This document shows, in pieces, positions 36,578 through 45,780 of a stretch of 64,000 nt of DNA (positions are counted from its first letter, which is position 1; the number at the start of each line of letters is the position of its first letter). This stretch comes from Chitinophaga pinensis (lineage in GTDB: Bacteria > Bacteroidota > Bacteroidia > Flavobacteriales_D > Crocinitomicaceae): NCBI GenBank assembly GCA_945863605.1, contig CAMAZP010000001.1, positions 216,272 through 280,271 of the forward strand. Reading direction: 5' to 3'. Under the pieces are notes generated by a model. That model saw only the letters and a program-made list of their open reading frames with translations, was not told where the DNA came from and ran no database searches. The position numbers were made by a program, and so were the translations under genes.

Positions 36578-37477
36578 TCAAGATTTATATCCTGCCAAGG
36601 CTTTTTTTAAACGGTTTTTAATCAATTTTCGGAAAGATTTTGGTTCCATGACACGAACAAATTCACCATGCTTTATAATTTGTTCCTCCAATTCAAAATT
36701 AATTTTTAATCGCAGTTCAATTCTTAGTTCTTTGTCTGTATCGATAAGTATTTTTTGACTGGGATGGATTGGTTGCGATTTTATGTATTTCCCTTGTGAA
36801 GCTTCGAATACAAGCACGATTTTTTCAATTTTTTCATCTGGATAATCCAGTCCTATAAATGAATCAATAAGTTCTTTTGGTTTTTGGTGTTTCAATTTGA
36901 AAGATTCGGATAAAACTTCTAGATTTAGAATTCTATCTAAACCAATACTTGTAAAATCATAATTAGGAAAACACCCAAATACGTACCAATAATTTGAATA
37001 TACTCTTAGAACGTGAGGATAAAATATTACTTCTTTAGTTTCTTTAAGTCCTTTGATACTGAGAATAAATTTAATTTTTTTCCTGAAATGGATTGCGAGA
37101 AGTAATTTTTCGAGAAGATCTGCTTTAAATTCTTGTTCATTTATGTCAAAATGAATCGATTCAATTGTTGTTTTACTATTAAGTAAAGCTTCATTTAATA
37201 CTCTTGTTCTATTATACATTTCAAAAATTCGCTTCCATTCACTGTAATGGTGATTGCAAGTTTCATCGATCCAATATCCATTATTTGAACGACTGTATTT
37301 AACATTGATAAAGCATATTTCACGCAATGTTTTAAAGTCACGTTGAATAGTTCGTTCAGTTGTCTCTAAATTATTTTCAATTAAATAATTTAATATATCG
37401 TCTAAATTAGGATAACGATTTACGTTGATAAAATTTAGCATCAAACTAAGACGTTCTATTGATTTTAATTGTGACAT
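36578..37477 (-). CDS. WYL-domain transcriptional regulator
   Basis: This 299-residue protein has an N-terminal helix-turn-helix (about residues 1-60: LDDILNYLIENNLETTERTIQRDFKTLREICFI) and a WYL domain (about 130-215: YPHVLRVYSNYWYVFGCFPN). WYL domains sense ligands such as nucleotides or nucleic-acid fragments. It is divergent from the giant adhesin gene, 182 nt between starts, so it may regulate adhesin expression; that is inferred from position only. Confidence 0.88.
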   Translation of the reverse strand: MSQLKSIERLSLMLNFINVNRYPNLDDILNYLIENNLETTERTIQRDFKTLREICFINVKYSRSNNGYWIDETCNHHYSEWKRIFEMYNRTRVLNEALLNSKTTIESIHFDINEQEFKADLLEKLLLAIHFRKKIKFILSIKGLKETKEVIFYPHVLRVYSNYWYVFGCFPNYDFTSIGLDRILNLEVLSESFKLKHQKPKELIDSFIGLDYPDEKIEKIVLVFEASQGKYIKSQPIHPSQKILIDTDKELRIELRLKINFELEEQIIKHGEFVRVMEPKSFRKLIKNRLKKALAGYKS

Positions 37478-37659
37478 TTTATTTTTATTACTTAAAATTA
37501 ATAATAATGTATCAGAATGGTATTATTTATAACTTGTTTTGATTAATTGTAAATAGTTATGTTTAGCTATAAAAATTGTTAAGTTTAATTATAAACCAGA
37601 TTATTTTTTGAGTTTTAGCAACTTTACTAGTTTAATATCGTTTAAAATCAACTTAGCAT

Positions 37660-40600
37660 ATGGCATTAACAAACAAAGTAGTTTCATCGGTAACGATTTA
37701 TTTAAAGATACTTATCATTTCTTTGTTTGTTAGTAATACCTCATTTACACAAGTTGTCTCGCCTTTTAATATTCGTTATCAAACAAATCAAAAAGGAGGC
37801 ATAGTAATTCTATCTAATGTTACATTAACTTGTAACAGTAACAGTAATAATTGTGGGACCTATCAACAACAAGTTCCTCCAATCGGTAACCATAACCAAG
37901 ATGGAGGTATAGTAATGAATTATGTTGATGTTGATGGATTTTCAAGTACATTCAATTCATCAAGCGATAGTTTAAATTTAGCAAATTGTAGTGAAATATT
38001 GTGGGCTGGATTGTATTGGAGTGGTAGAATTACTCAAAGTACAACGAATTACAATACAAGAAGTCAAGTACGAATAAGAAGGAACAGTGGAGCTTATCAA
38101 ACACTACTAGCGGATCAGACACTCGATGTACCAAATATTCCATCCAATTCAAATTTTCAAATGCCAAGTTACTTTTGTTATAAAAATGTTACAACATTCG
38201 TTCAAGCTGGAGGAGCACGTTCACGTTATACAATAGCTAATCTTGTTTCTGAAACTGGTTCAAATAATTTATTTGGGGCATGGTCATTAGTAATTGTTTA
38301 CAAAAATGTATTCCAAACAATGCGCAATCTTACTGTTTTTGATGGTATGGCATACGTAAGTAATGGAAATGTAGTTGATTTACCAATATCTGGTTTTACC
38401 ACTCCTTTGCTTGGTCCTGTTAGTTTTGAGCTTGGAATAGTTGCATATGAAGGTGACCGAAATATTCAAGGAGATAGGTTGCAGTTTAATGGAAATGGTA
38501 CATTTCAAGATGTTCCGGATGCAATGAGAAATGCAAGTGATTTTTTTAACAGCACCTGTACTTACAATGGTGCTTATACATTGTTTAGAAACCCTAGTTA
38601 TAATAATAACCTTGGGTTTGATAGTGGAATTTTTTTTCCTAACAACACAAACTTAGATTACATTTCTAATAATGTTTCAAATGCCACAGTAAGAGTTGTA
38701 ACTTCTCAAGATGCGATTTTACCTCGAGTTATTACATCTGCTATCGATATTTTTGAACCAGATTTACGAGCAGATGTTCGTATTAGCGATGTTAATGGAG
38801 GATTAGTTCAACCAGGTGATATTTTAGAATATACTGTTGTTGGCAAAAATATAGGATCTGATTTATCCATAAATACATACATGCTTGATACGTTAGATCC
38901 AAGAACGACCTTTGTTCCGGGATCGATATCAATTACATTTGGACCAAATTCAGGTAATAAAACTGATCTGAGTTCGGATGATCAAGCTGAATATATTGCA
39001 GCCTCAAGAGTGATTCGAGCGAGGGTTGGTAATGGAGCAAACGGCTCAACTGGTGGTAACATGCAAGCATCTGGAACAGGATCAGATAGTACAGTATTAA
39101 AATTTAAAGTAATAGTTTCAAACGATTGCCCGGCATTCCAATGTGTTCCGGGTATTTCAAATTCTGCGTATATTTTTGGAACAGGTAATATTTCTGGTAA
39201 TCAATATAATAATGGAGGCGTATCTGATACTTACAACAGTCAGGGTTGTCCTTTAACTGCTAGTAACGCTTTGGCCGTTAGCGTGGCTGGTTGCCCACCT
39301 TTTGCTATCACTAATAATACAGTCTGCTTGGGACAAACTTTGAGTTTGGGTGCCACGACATCATCGAATATAGCTACATATTCTTGGACAGGTCCAAACG
39401 GATTCACTTCTAGTATAAGTAATCCTACAATCAGTAATGTCAGTTCGGCAAATTCAGGGACTTATTCGCTTACAATTTCCTTTCCAAGCTTAGGAGGATG
39501 TAGTATCAATACGACTAAAACGATTACGATACTAACTCCACCAACTTTGAACCTTGTCAATTTGACCAATGTCACTTGTTTTGGTGCCAATAATGGTTCG
39601 ATTCAAGTTTCAGGAAGTGGCACAGGCAATTTATCTTATGCTTGGAGCAATTCATTATCAGCCTCCTCGATTTCAAACCTTTCTCCCAATAATTATACCG
39701 TTACTCTTTCCGATGGACTCGGCTGTACAGTGAATCAAACCTACACGATTACACAACCAACATTACTTACTGCCAGCGCTAGTGTTACTTCCAACTACAA
39801 CGGTAGGAATATTTCGTGCAATGGAGCGGCAGACGGAAGCGCTATGGTAACTTTCAGTGGAGGTACTACACCTTATATAATTACATGGAGTAATGGACAA
39901 AGTACAGCAACTATTACTAATCTTGGTCCAGGTACATATACAGCAACAATTATCGATGCAAATGGCTGTATCAAAACGGCTTCTGTCTTATTAACACAAC
40001 CACCAGTTATAGTTCTTTCTGATAACCACATTGACATTAACTGCTTTGGGCAAAGTACAGGTTCAATAGATTTAAACGTTTCAGGAGGTACACCAGGATA
40101 CTTCTATTCGTGGTCAACTACTGCAACATCACAAGATTTAACAGGTCTTCCCACTGGAATATATACTGTAAATGTCAACGATTTAAATAATTGTAGCAAA
40201 ACTAGAATAATAACCCTTACACAACCCATAGCAGCGCTAGCTTTGACGATGAGTGTAAACAATGTCGCTTGTTTTGGTAATTCAACAGGAGCTGTTGATT
40301 TATCCGTTTCAGGAGGCACAGGACCTTATAGTTACTTATGGTCAAACTCAGCGGGTACTCAAGATTTGAACAACCTTACAGCTGGAAATTATTCTGTTAC
40401 TGTTACTGACAACAAAGGCTGTGTTCAAACGCTTTCTACTCTCATTACTGAACCCGCGGGACCACTTACATCTATACTTTCCGCGACTAATATTGCTTGT
40501 TTTGGCAATGCGAGTGGCGCCATAGACCTCACTCCAAGCGGCGGGACACCACCTTACACTTACCTTTGGTCAACTACTGCTTCTTCCCAAGATTTGAATG

Positions 40601-43600
40601 GTCTACTACCTGGTATTTACAACGTCAACATCAAAGATGCAAACAATTGTACTTCGACCAATTCTGCGACTTTAACACAACCCATTGCAGCCCTTAACGC
40701 AACAGCCACTTCGATCAATCCAAGCTGTTTTGGCACAACAAATGGAAGCGTTGATGTCACCGTTAGCGGTGGAACAGCACCTTATTTTTATGCGTGGTCG
40801 AATACCGCCACTACTCAAGATTTAAGCTTTGTAGGCGCAGGAACTTACAATTTAGTTATTACCGATTCACAAGGTTGTACTTTCAATATTCAGCGTGTTT
40901 TAGGACAGCCAGCTCCAAATGGAATTAGCTTGAGCCCAACTGCTGTTTTATGTTACGGAGATAGTACTGGTGGTATTAATTTAAGTGTTTCAGGTGGAAC
41001 TGCACCTTATACCTATTCTTGGTCAACTAGCGATACAACTCAAAATATAAGTAACCTAAACGCAGGTTCATATTCCGTTACTGTTACTGATGCTCAAAGT
41101 TGTCAAATAAATGGTACTGCAACAGTTATTCAACCAAGTGCTCCTTTAGTTATTTTTGAAACACATCTTGATGCTTTGTGTGTTGGAGCTCAACAAGGAT
41201 CTATTGACTTAACTGTCATGGGCGGTACAGGAAATTACATTTATCAGTGGACCAATAATGAAACAACCGAGGATATTACAAACCTTGTTGCAGGAACTTA
41301 CTCAGTTACAGTTACGGACGATAATAATTGCCAAGATACAAGCTCAATTACGATTTTAGACCCATCTAATACGATGGTTTTGTCAGAAACCCACACAAAC
41401 GTTACGTGTTTTGGAGTGGATAATGGAACTGTTAATTTAAATGTAATTGGAGGGGCAGGGAATTACACTTATTTATGGAGCAACAATGCTACGACACAAG
41501 ATATTTCGAATCTTGCTGCTACTAATTATTTTGTTACTGTTACTGATGGAAATAATTGTCAGTCTTTTATTTCAACTTTAATAACTACTCCACTATTACC
41601 CCTAAGTATAACAGGATTTAGAACAGATATTAGTTGTTTCGGTGAAGCATCTGGTAGCATAACACTTACTACTTTTGGAGGAACACAACCATACAATTAC
41701 ACATGGAATACTGGAGCAACAACTGAGGATTTGATTGGATTGAATCAAGGTGTTTATACCTTGATTGTAAATGATATGAATAACTGTATAGCTAACTATA
41801 GTACGACAATTTATGAACCACTAGATTTAGTAATTGGTCAAGCCGTAACATCTGTTAGTTGTATAAATGGAAATGATGGTGCAATTGATATGACACCTGC
41901 TGGAGGAATTACACCTTACACCTATCAATGGAGCAACAACCAAATTACCCAAGACATTAGCGGACTTGTGGCAGGGACTTACCAAATTATTTTACGTGAT
42001 TTTAATAATTGCTTGGATACATTAGATATCACAGTGAGCGAACCTGCAGCAGCGATTGGTTTGTTTGAAGTTCATAATGATATAAGTTGTTTTGGAGGAA
42101 GTAATGGAAGCATCTTCGTTGCCGCAAATGGAGGAAATTTGAATTTCACGTATGCTTGGAGCAATGGTTCGACGGGTAATGTGATCAATAATTTGGTCGT
42201 AGGAACTTATACCGTTACTGTAACTGATATTAAAAATTGCACGAATACTTTCTCTATTCCAATTTCACAACCTATTTCACCACTTATGCTTTCAGCTTCT
42301 ACGACCTCGGTTTTGTGTCATGGAGAAAGTACAGGTTCAGCAACCGTAACCGCAAGTGGTGGAACGCCGAACTACACCTACTTATGGAACAATTCGTCCA
42401 CGCAAGCCACAGCAACAAATCTTACTCAAGGACTATATTCCGTTGTGGTAAAAGACGCAAATAATTGTGAAAAAACAACTTCAATTCAAGTAACGCAACC
42501 AACACCACTATCTACACAGACAGACTCTTTAGATGTCCTTTGTTTTGGCGATTCAACGGGTCGCGTACGCACCATACCGCAAGGAGGAGTAGGGAATTAC
42601 ACTTATAGTTGGACCTCAAGTAGTCACCCAATCATCACAACGATAATGCCTTCTAACTTGTCGATTGTTAACAATTTACCTGCAGGAATTTATACGGTTG
42701 AAGTGAGAGATGGTAACCAATGTTTAGTTGTTGATTCAACCGTGATTAATCAACCAGATACTGCTATTTTACTTTCAATTACTCAAATCGATAATCTGTG
42801 TTTTGGTGATTCTTTGGGAAGTATTCAGGTCACTACTACAGGTGGAACAGCTCCTTATGTTTACAATTGGTCAACTAATGAAACAACTGAAGATATTGAT
42901 TCATTAGGAGTTGGGAATTACTTTTTAACAGTAAATGATAACAATAATTGTATTGAAGCAATAAGCACCACAATCTCTTCGCCAACGCAACTTACTGAAA
43001 CAAATGTAATCACAAATGTCAACTGTTTTGGAGAAAATAATGGTGCGATTGACCTAACGATAACTGGTGGTGTTTCACCTTATATTTACCTTTGGAACAC
43101 AGGCGATACTACCCAAGACATTGATTCTTTAATTGCTGGAACATATACTATTGATGTGCTTGATTCCAATAATTGTTTAGCGATTTTTAGTTTTACAGTG
43201 ACTGAACCACCACTTTTAACACTCGCGCTTACACAAGTTAACGTGGCTTGTTTTGGAGCAAGTACCGCTTCTATTGATCTAAACGTAACAGGCGGAACAA
43301 CACCTTACAACTATACGTGGAATAATTCACAATTCATAGAAGACATCAGCGGTTTACCAATCGGAACATATGAGGTAATTGTTGCTGATCAACACAATTG
43401 TACGGATAGTATTTCAACTACAATTACCCAACCACAAGCACCAATTGCACTATCAGAAACACACTTAGATATCTTGTGTCATGCAGCTTCAACAGGTGCA
43501 ATAGATGTCGAAGTAACAGGTGGAACACCTAGCTTAACATCTGGCTATACTTACAATTGGAACAATGGATTTGCGTTCACTCAAGATATAGCAATTCTCC

Positions 43601-44928
43601 CCTTTGGAACCTATAAATTAATTGTAAGTGACAGCTTAAATTGTGTGGATTCCATTGAAGTAATTCTAACTCAACCACAAGCACCTATTGATATTCAGTA
43701 TCTTGTGCAAAATGTACTTTGCTTCAGCGATTCAACAGGACATATCACTGCAACGATTACAGGCGGAACCTCACCGTACACTTTCTTATGGAACACAAAC
43801 GATTCCGTGAGTCTATACATTGATTCCTTGCCAATTGGAACTTATACACTCACAGTAACAGATACCAATAATTGTGTATATGCTGAAAATGTAAGTGTCA
43901 CTCAACCGGTCGCTCCTTTATTTGCAACTTATACAGCTATTCAACCACAATGTTTTGGTTACAGCAACGGACAATTGATAGCAAATCCAATAGGAGGAAC
44001 AGCGCCATATAGCTTTGTTTGGAGTAATGGTGACACAAATCAAACCAACGATTCTATTCCAAAAGGAACTTACAACCTTACCGTTACAGATGCAAACGGT
44101 TGTAGCTTTGACACGTTGTGTGTTTTGGACGAACCGCCACTTTTAAGTGTTTCTTTCGATGCTGACATTATCTTGGGTTGTAGTCCTTTACAAGTTACCT
44201 TTACGAATACTTCGGAGACTAATATCGCATGCCAATGGCAATTTGGAGATGGTAACACATACAATTTATGTGACAGTGTAGTGAATATTTACCAAGCTGG
44301 TGGAAATTATGATGTAACCTTGACAGTGACAGATATCAATAGTTGTTCGAACTTTGTGACATATGATGATTTTATTACTGTTTATCAGTCACCAACAGCA
44401 GAAATTTTAGCTGACCCAACATATTTATTTGCCGGAAACGACCAAACAACCATCACCAATCTAAGTGTGGGAGCAGAATTTTATATCTGGAATATGGGTG
44501 ACAACCCTGTGAATCATTACTATTTCGAACCAGGGAATTACACATATACAGCCAATCTTTCAGATACATTTATGATCACTTTGATTGCGATTTCGAGTGA
44601 TAATTGTCCAGATACGGCTTACCAACAAATTATTTTTGATAATGATCCATTTTATTATGCACCGAATACCTTTATTCCTGATGACAATAGTTTAAATGAT
44701 GTTTGGAATGTTGTTTTCTCAAGTCCAGAGGATGTTAAGAAATATAAAATGCAAATTTTTGACCGTTGGGGAGAATTGATCTTTGAAACTACAAACATCT
44801 ACCAAGGTTGGGAAGGAACGTATAGAAATAATCATTGTCAAGTTGGTACTTACGTATGGAAATTGACTTTTTCTTGGGATGATTACCGAACTTTCCAAAA
44901 GATTGGACACGTAAATTTATTAAGGTAA
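37660..44928 (+). CDS. Giant SprB-repeat adhesin with T9SS type B sorting domain
   Basis: This 2,422-residue surface protein begins with a signal peptide (about 1-31). An N-terminal beta-rich region is followed by a DUF11-like domain (about 370-545), an Ig-like domain (about 547-625), and 20 SprB repeats (about 628-2160) of about 75 residues. PKD domains (GDGNTYNLCDS, about 2205) and a gliding-associated C-terminal (CHU_C/type B) domain, with NDVWNV and YKMQIFDRWGELIFET, complete it. SprB-type proteins are moved along the cell surface by the gliding motor or act as adhesins. Motility genes are not in the window. Confidence 0.9.
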   Translation: MALTNKVVSSVTIYLKILIISLFVSNTSFTQVVSPFNIRYQTNQKGGIVILSNVTLTCNSNSNNCGTYQQQVPPIGNHNQDGGIVMNYVDVDGFSSTFNSSSDSLNLANCSEILWAGLYWSGRITQSTTNYNTRSQVRIRRNSGAYQTLLADQTLDVPNIPSNSNFQMPSYFCYKNVTTFVQAGGARSRYTIANLVSETGSNNLFGAWSLVIVYKNVFQTMRNLTVFDGMAYVSNGNVVDLPISGFTTPLLGPVSFELGIVAYEGDRNIQGDRLQFNGNGTFQDVPDAMRNASDFFNSTCTYNGAYTLFRNPSYNNNLGFDSGIFFPNNTNLDYISNNVSNATVRVVTSQDAILPRVITSAIDIFEPDLRADVRISDVNGGLVQPGDILEYTVVGKNIGSDLSINTYMLDTLDPRTTFVPGSISITFGPNSGNKTDLSSDDQAEYIAASRVIRARVGNGANGSTGGNMQASGTGSDSTVLKFKVIVSNDCPAFQCVPGISNSAYIFGTGNISGNQYNNGGVSDTYNSQGCPLTASNALAVSVAGCPPFAITNNTVCLGQTLSLGATTSSNIATYSWTGPNGFTSSISNPTISNVSSANSGTYSLTISFPSLGGCSINTTKTITILTPPTLNLVNLTNVTCFGANNGSIQVSGSGTGNLSYAWSNSLSASSISNLSPNNYTVTLSDGLGCTVNQTYTITQPTLLTASASVTSNYNGRNISCNGAADGSAMVTFSGGTTPYIITWSNGQSTATITNLGPGTYTATIIDANGCIKTASVLLTQPPVIVLSDNHIDINCFGQSTGSIDLNVSGGTPGYFYSWSTTATSQDLTGLPTGIYTVNVNDLNNCSKTRIITLTQPIAALALTMSVNNVACFGNSTGAVDLSVSGGTGPYSYLWSNSAGTQDLNNLTAGNYSVTVTDNKGCVQTLSTLITEPAGPLTSILSATNIACFGNASGAIDLTPSGGTPPYTYLWSTTASSQDLNGLLPGIYNVNIKDANNCTSTNSATLTQPIAALNATATSINPSCFGTTNGSVDVTVSGGTAPYFYAWSNTATTQDLSFVGAGTYNLVITDSQGCTFNIQRVLGQPAPNGISLSPTAVLCYGDSTGGINLSVSGGTAPYTYSWSTSDTTQNISNLNAGSYSVTVTDAQSCQINGTATVIQPSAPLVIFETHLDALCVGAQQGSIDLTVMGGTGNYIYQWTNNETTEDITNLVAGTYSVTVTDDNNCQDTSSITILDPSNTMVLSETHTNVTCFGVDNGTVNLNVIGGAGNYTYLWSNNATTQDISNLAATNYFVTVTDGNNCQSFISTLITTPLLPLSITGFRTDISCFGEASGSITLTTFGGTQPYNYTWNTGATTEDLIGLNQGVYTLIVNDMNNCIANYSTTIYEPLDLVIGQAVTSVSCINGNDGAIDMTPAGGITPYTYQWSNNQITQDISGLVAGTYQIILRDFNNCLDTLDITVSEPAAAIGLFEVHNDISCFGGSNGSIFVAANGGNLNFTYAWSNGSTGNVINNLVVGTYTVTVTDIKNCTNTFSIPISQPISPLMLSASTTSVLCHGESTGSATVTASGGTPNYTYLWNNSSTQATATNLTQGLYSVVVKDANNCEKTTSIQVTQPTPLSTQTDSLDVLCFGDSTGRVRTIPQGGVGNYTYSWTSSSHPIITTIMPSNLSIVNNLPAGIYTVEVRDGNQCLVVDSTVINQPDTAILLSITQIDNLCFGDSLGSIQVTTTGGTAPYVYNWSTNETTEDIDSLGVGNYFLTVNDNNNCIEAISTTISSPTQLTETNVITNVNCFGENNGAIDLTITGGVSPYIYLWNTGDTTQDIDSLIAGTYTIDVLDSNNCLAIFSFTVTEPPLLTLALTQVNVACFGASTASIDLNVTGGTTPYNYTWNNSQFIEDISGLPIGTYEVIVADQHNCTDSISTTITQPQAPIALSETHLDILCHAASTGAIDVEVTGGTPSLTSGYTYNWNNGFAFTQDIAILPFGTYKLIVSDSLNCVDSIEVILTQPQAPIDIQYLVQNVLCFSDSTGHITATITGGTSPYTFLWNTNDSVSLYIDSLPIGTYTLTVTDTNNCVYAENVSVTQPVAPLFATYTAIQPQCFGYSNGQLIANPIGGTAPYSFVWSNGDTNQTNDSIPKGTYNLTVTDANGCSFDTLCVLDEPPLLSVSFDADIILGCSPLQVTFTNTSETNIACQWQFGDGNTYNLCDSVVNIYQAGGNYDVTLTVTDINSCSNFVTYDDFITVYQSPTAEILADPTYLFAGNDQTTITNLSVGAEFYIWNMGDNPVNHYYFEPGNYTYTANLSDTFMITLIAISSDNCPDTAYQQIIFDNDPFYYAPNTFIPDDNSLNDVWNVVFSSPEDVKKYKMQIFDRWGELIFETTNIYQGWEGTYRNNHCQVGTYVWKLTFSWDDYRTFQKIGHVNLLR
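39541..44140 (+). repeat. Array of 20 SprB repeats inside the giant adhesin
   Basis: By eye I count 20 units of about 75 residues, typically x-C-F-G-x-x-x-G-S-I-x-L-x-x-x-G-G-T-x-P-Y-x-Y-x-W-S, then a T-Q-D-I-x-x-L segment, G-T-Y-x-V-x-V-x-D-x-N-N-C and a T-Q-P end. Nucleotide sequences of the units differ throughout, so the array is old rather than freshly duplicated. Several units share the opening E-T-H-x-D/N before the cysteine. Confidence 0.85.
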
Positions 44929-44938
44929 GTTTTGATAA

Positions 44939-44972
44939 TAAAAAAAGCCAACATAAATGGATTATATTGGCT
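44939..44972 (-). terminator. Terminator of tRNA-Lys
   Basis: On the minus strand an 11-bp stem (AGCCAATATAA with TTATGTTGGCT, one U-G wobble) closes a 5-nt loop and runs into seven T residues. It starts 8 nt after the tRNA 3' end. On the plus strand there is no T tract, so it serves the tRNA. Confidence 0.82.
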
Positions 44973-44979
44973 CTAGGAG

Positions 44980-45052
44980 TGATTTCGCTGGGATTCGAAC
45001 CCAGGGCCCATACATTAAAAGTGTATTGCTCTACCAGCTGAGCTACGAAATC
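44980..45052 (-). tRNA. tRNA-Lys (anticodon TTT)
   Basis: This 73-nt tRNA folds as a full cloverleaf: acceptor GATTTCG/CGAAATC, D arm GCTC-AGCTGGTA-GAGC, anticodon stem ATACA/TGTAT with loop CTTTTAA, variable GGGCC, and T arm CTGGG-TTCGAAT-CCCAG, then discriminator A. The anticodon TTT reads lysine codons AAA and AAG. CCA is not encoded. A promoter and a terminator of its own flank it. Confidence 0.95.
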
Positions 45053-45065
45053 GTTTTAGCGGGTG

Positions 45066-45095
45066 CAAAGTTACTTTATTATTCTAATTCTACAA
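45066..45095 (-). promoter_or_regulatory. Promoter of tRNA-Lys
   Basis: Minus strand: TTG at 45095-45093, a 19-nt spacer and TAACTTTG at 45073-45066, an exact Bacteroidota promoter. The mature tRNA begins 13 nt after the box, so transcription must start within those 13 nt. This fixes the expected box-to-start distance for the other promoters in the window. Confidence 0.75.
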
Positions 45096-45107
45096 GTAAA
45101 ATTTAAT

Positions 45108-45115
45108 TATTTTTG
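45108..45115 (+). promoter_or_regulatory. -7 box of aroK
   Basis: TATTTTTG, an exact TAnnTTTG match, 29 nt before the proposed TTG start of aroK. No clear -33 TTG at standard spacing. Confidence 0.35.
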
Positions 45116-45144
45116 TTTATAAGTTTAAAATTTATTTTAAGTTA

Positions 45145-45699
45145 TTGAAAATCAGATTGAATTTGGAAAAAGATAAACATATTTTTTTAATAGGATTCAT
45201 GGGAAGTGGAAAAACTTCCTTGGGTAAACTTGTTGCTAAAAATTTTAAATTAGAATTTATTGATACAGATAGGTTTATTGAAAAACAAGAAAATTCGAAA
45301 ATTCAAGAAATTTTTGATGAAAAGGGAGAAAATTATTTTCGAAAATTGGAACATGAATTTATCTTGAATTTACCTCAATTTATAAAGCCTACAGTATTTT
45401 CAACAGGTGGAGGTATGCCAATTTATAATGATAATCTCTCCATAATGAAAAAACATGGAATAGTTGTTTTTTTAGATATTACAATTGGAAAATTACATTC
45501 TAGATTAAAAAATGATAAAAAGAGACCGTTACTTCAAGTTGATGAAAATCTTTACGAATTTATTACAAGAGAATTTAACGTACGTTTACCAATTTATTCT
45601 CAAGCACATATCATTGAAGATGCAGGGATAAAAAAAAATGAAATTGTTGTAAATTTGCTATCTAAAATTAATTCATTCAAGTTTTCAAATGAATCTTGA
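45145..45699 (+). CDS. aroK: Shikimate kinase
   Basis: This 184-residue P-loop kinase phosphorylates shikimate at the 3-hydroxyl in the chorismate pathway. The Walker A IGFMGSGKTSLGK begins at residue 17, followed by FIDTDRFIEKQ (the shikimate-binding D-x-D region), and FSTGGGMPIYNDN contains the conserved GGG of the substrate site. KKRPLLQ is the lid region. The start is TTG 45145, because no ATG or GTG lies between it and the P-loop. Confidence 0.93.
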   Translation: MKIRLNLEKDKHIFLIGFMGSGKTSLGKLVAKNFKLEFIDTDRFIEKQENSKIQEIFDEKGENYFRKLEHEFILNLPQFIKPTVFSTGGGMPIYNDNLSIMKKHGIVVFLDITIGKLHSRLKNDKKRPLLQVDENLYEFITREFNVRLPIYSQAHIIEDAGIKKNEIVVNLLSKINSFKFSNES

Positions 45700-45765
45700 A
45701 TTAAATAAAAACAGCTAATATAAAATGAGTCGGTAAAAAATAAATTAGCTTTCTTAATTTCTACT

Positions 45766-45773
45766 TACTTTTG
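45766..45773 (+). promoter_or_regulatory. -7 box of the mtaB operon
   Basis: TACTTTTG, an exact TAnnTTTG match, 7 nt before the mtaB ATG. No standard -33 TTG is apparent. Confidence 0.42.
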
Positions 45774-45780
45774 TAGTTGA

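Noticed and set aside
39541..44140. Possible recent tandem duplication or CRISPR-like array
   Set aside because: The regular spacing is protein-level SprB repetition. The DNA of the units is diverged and in frame, with no short identical repeats separated by unique spacers.
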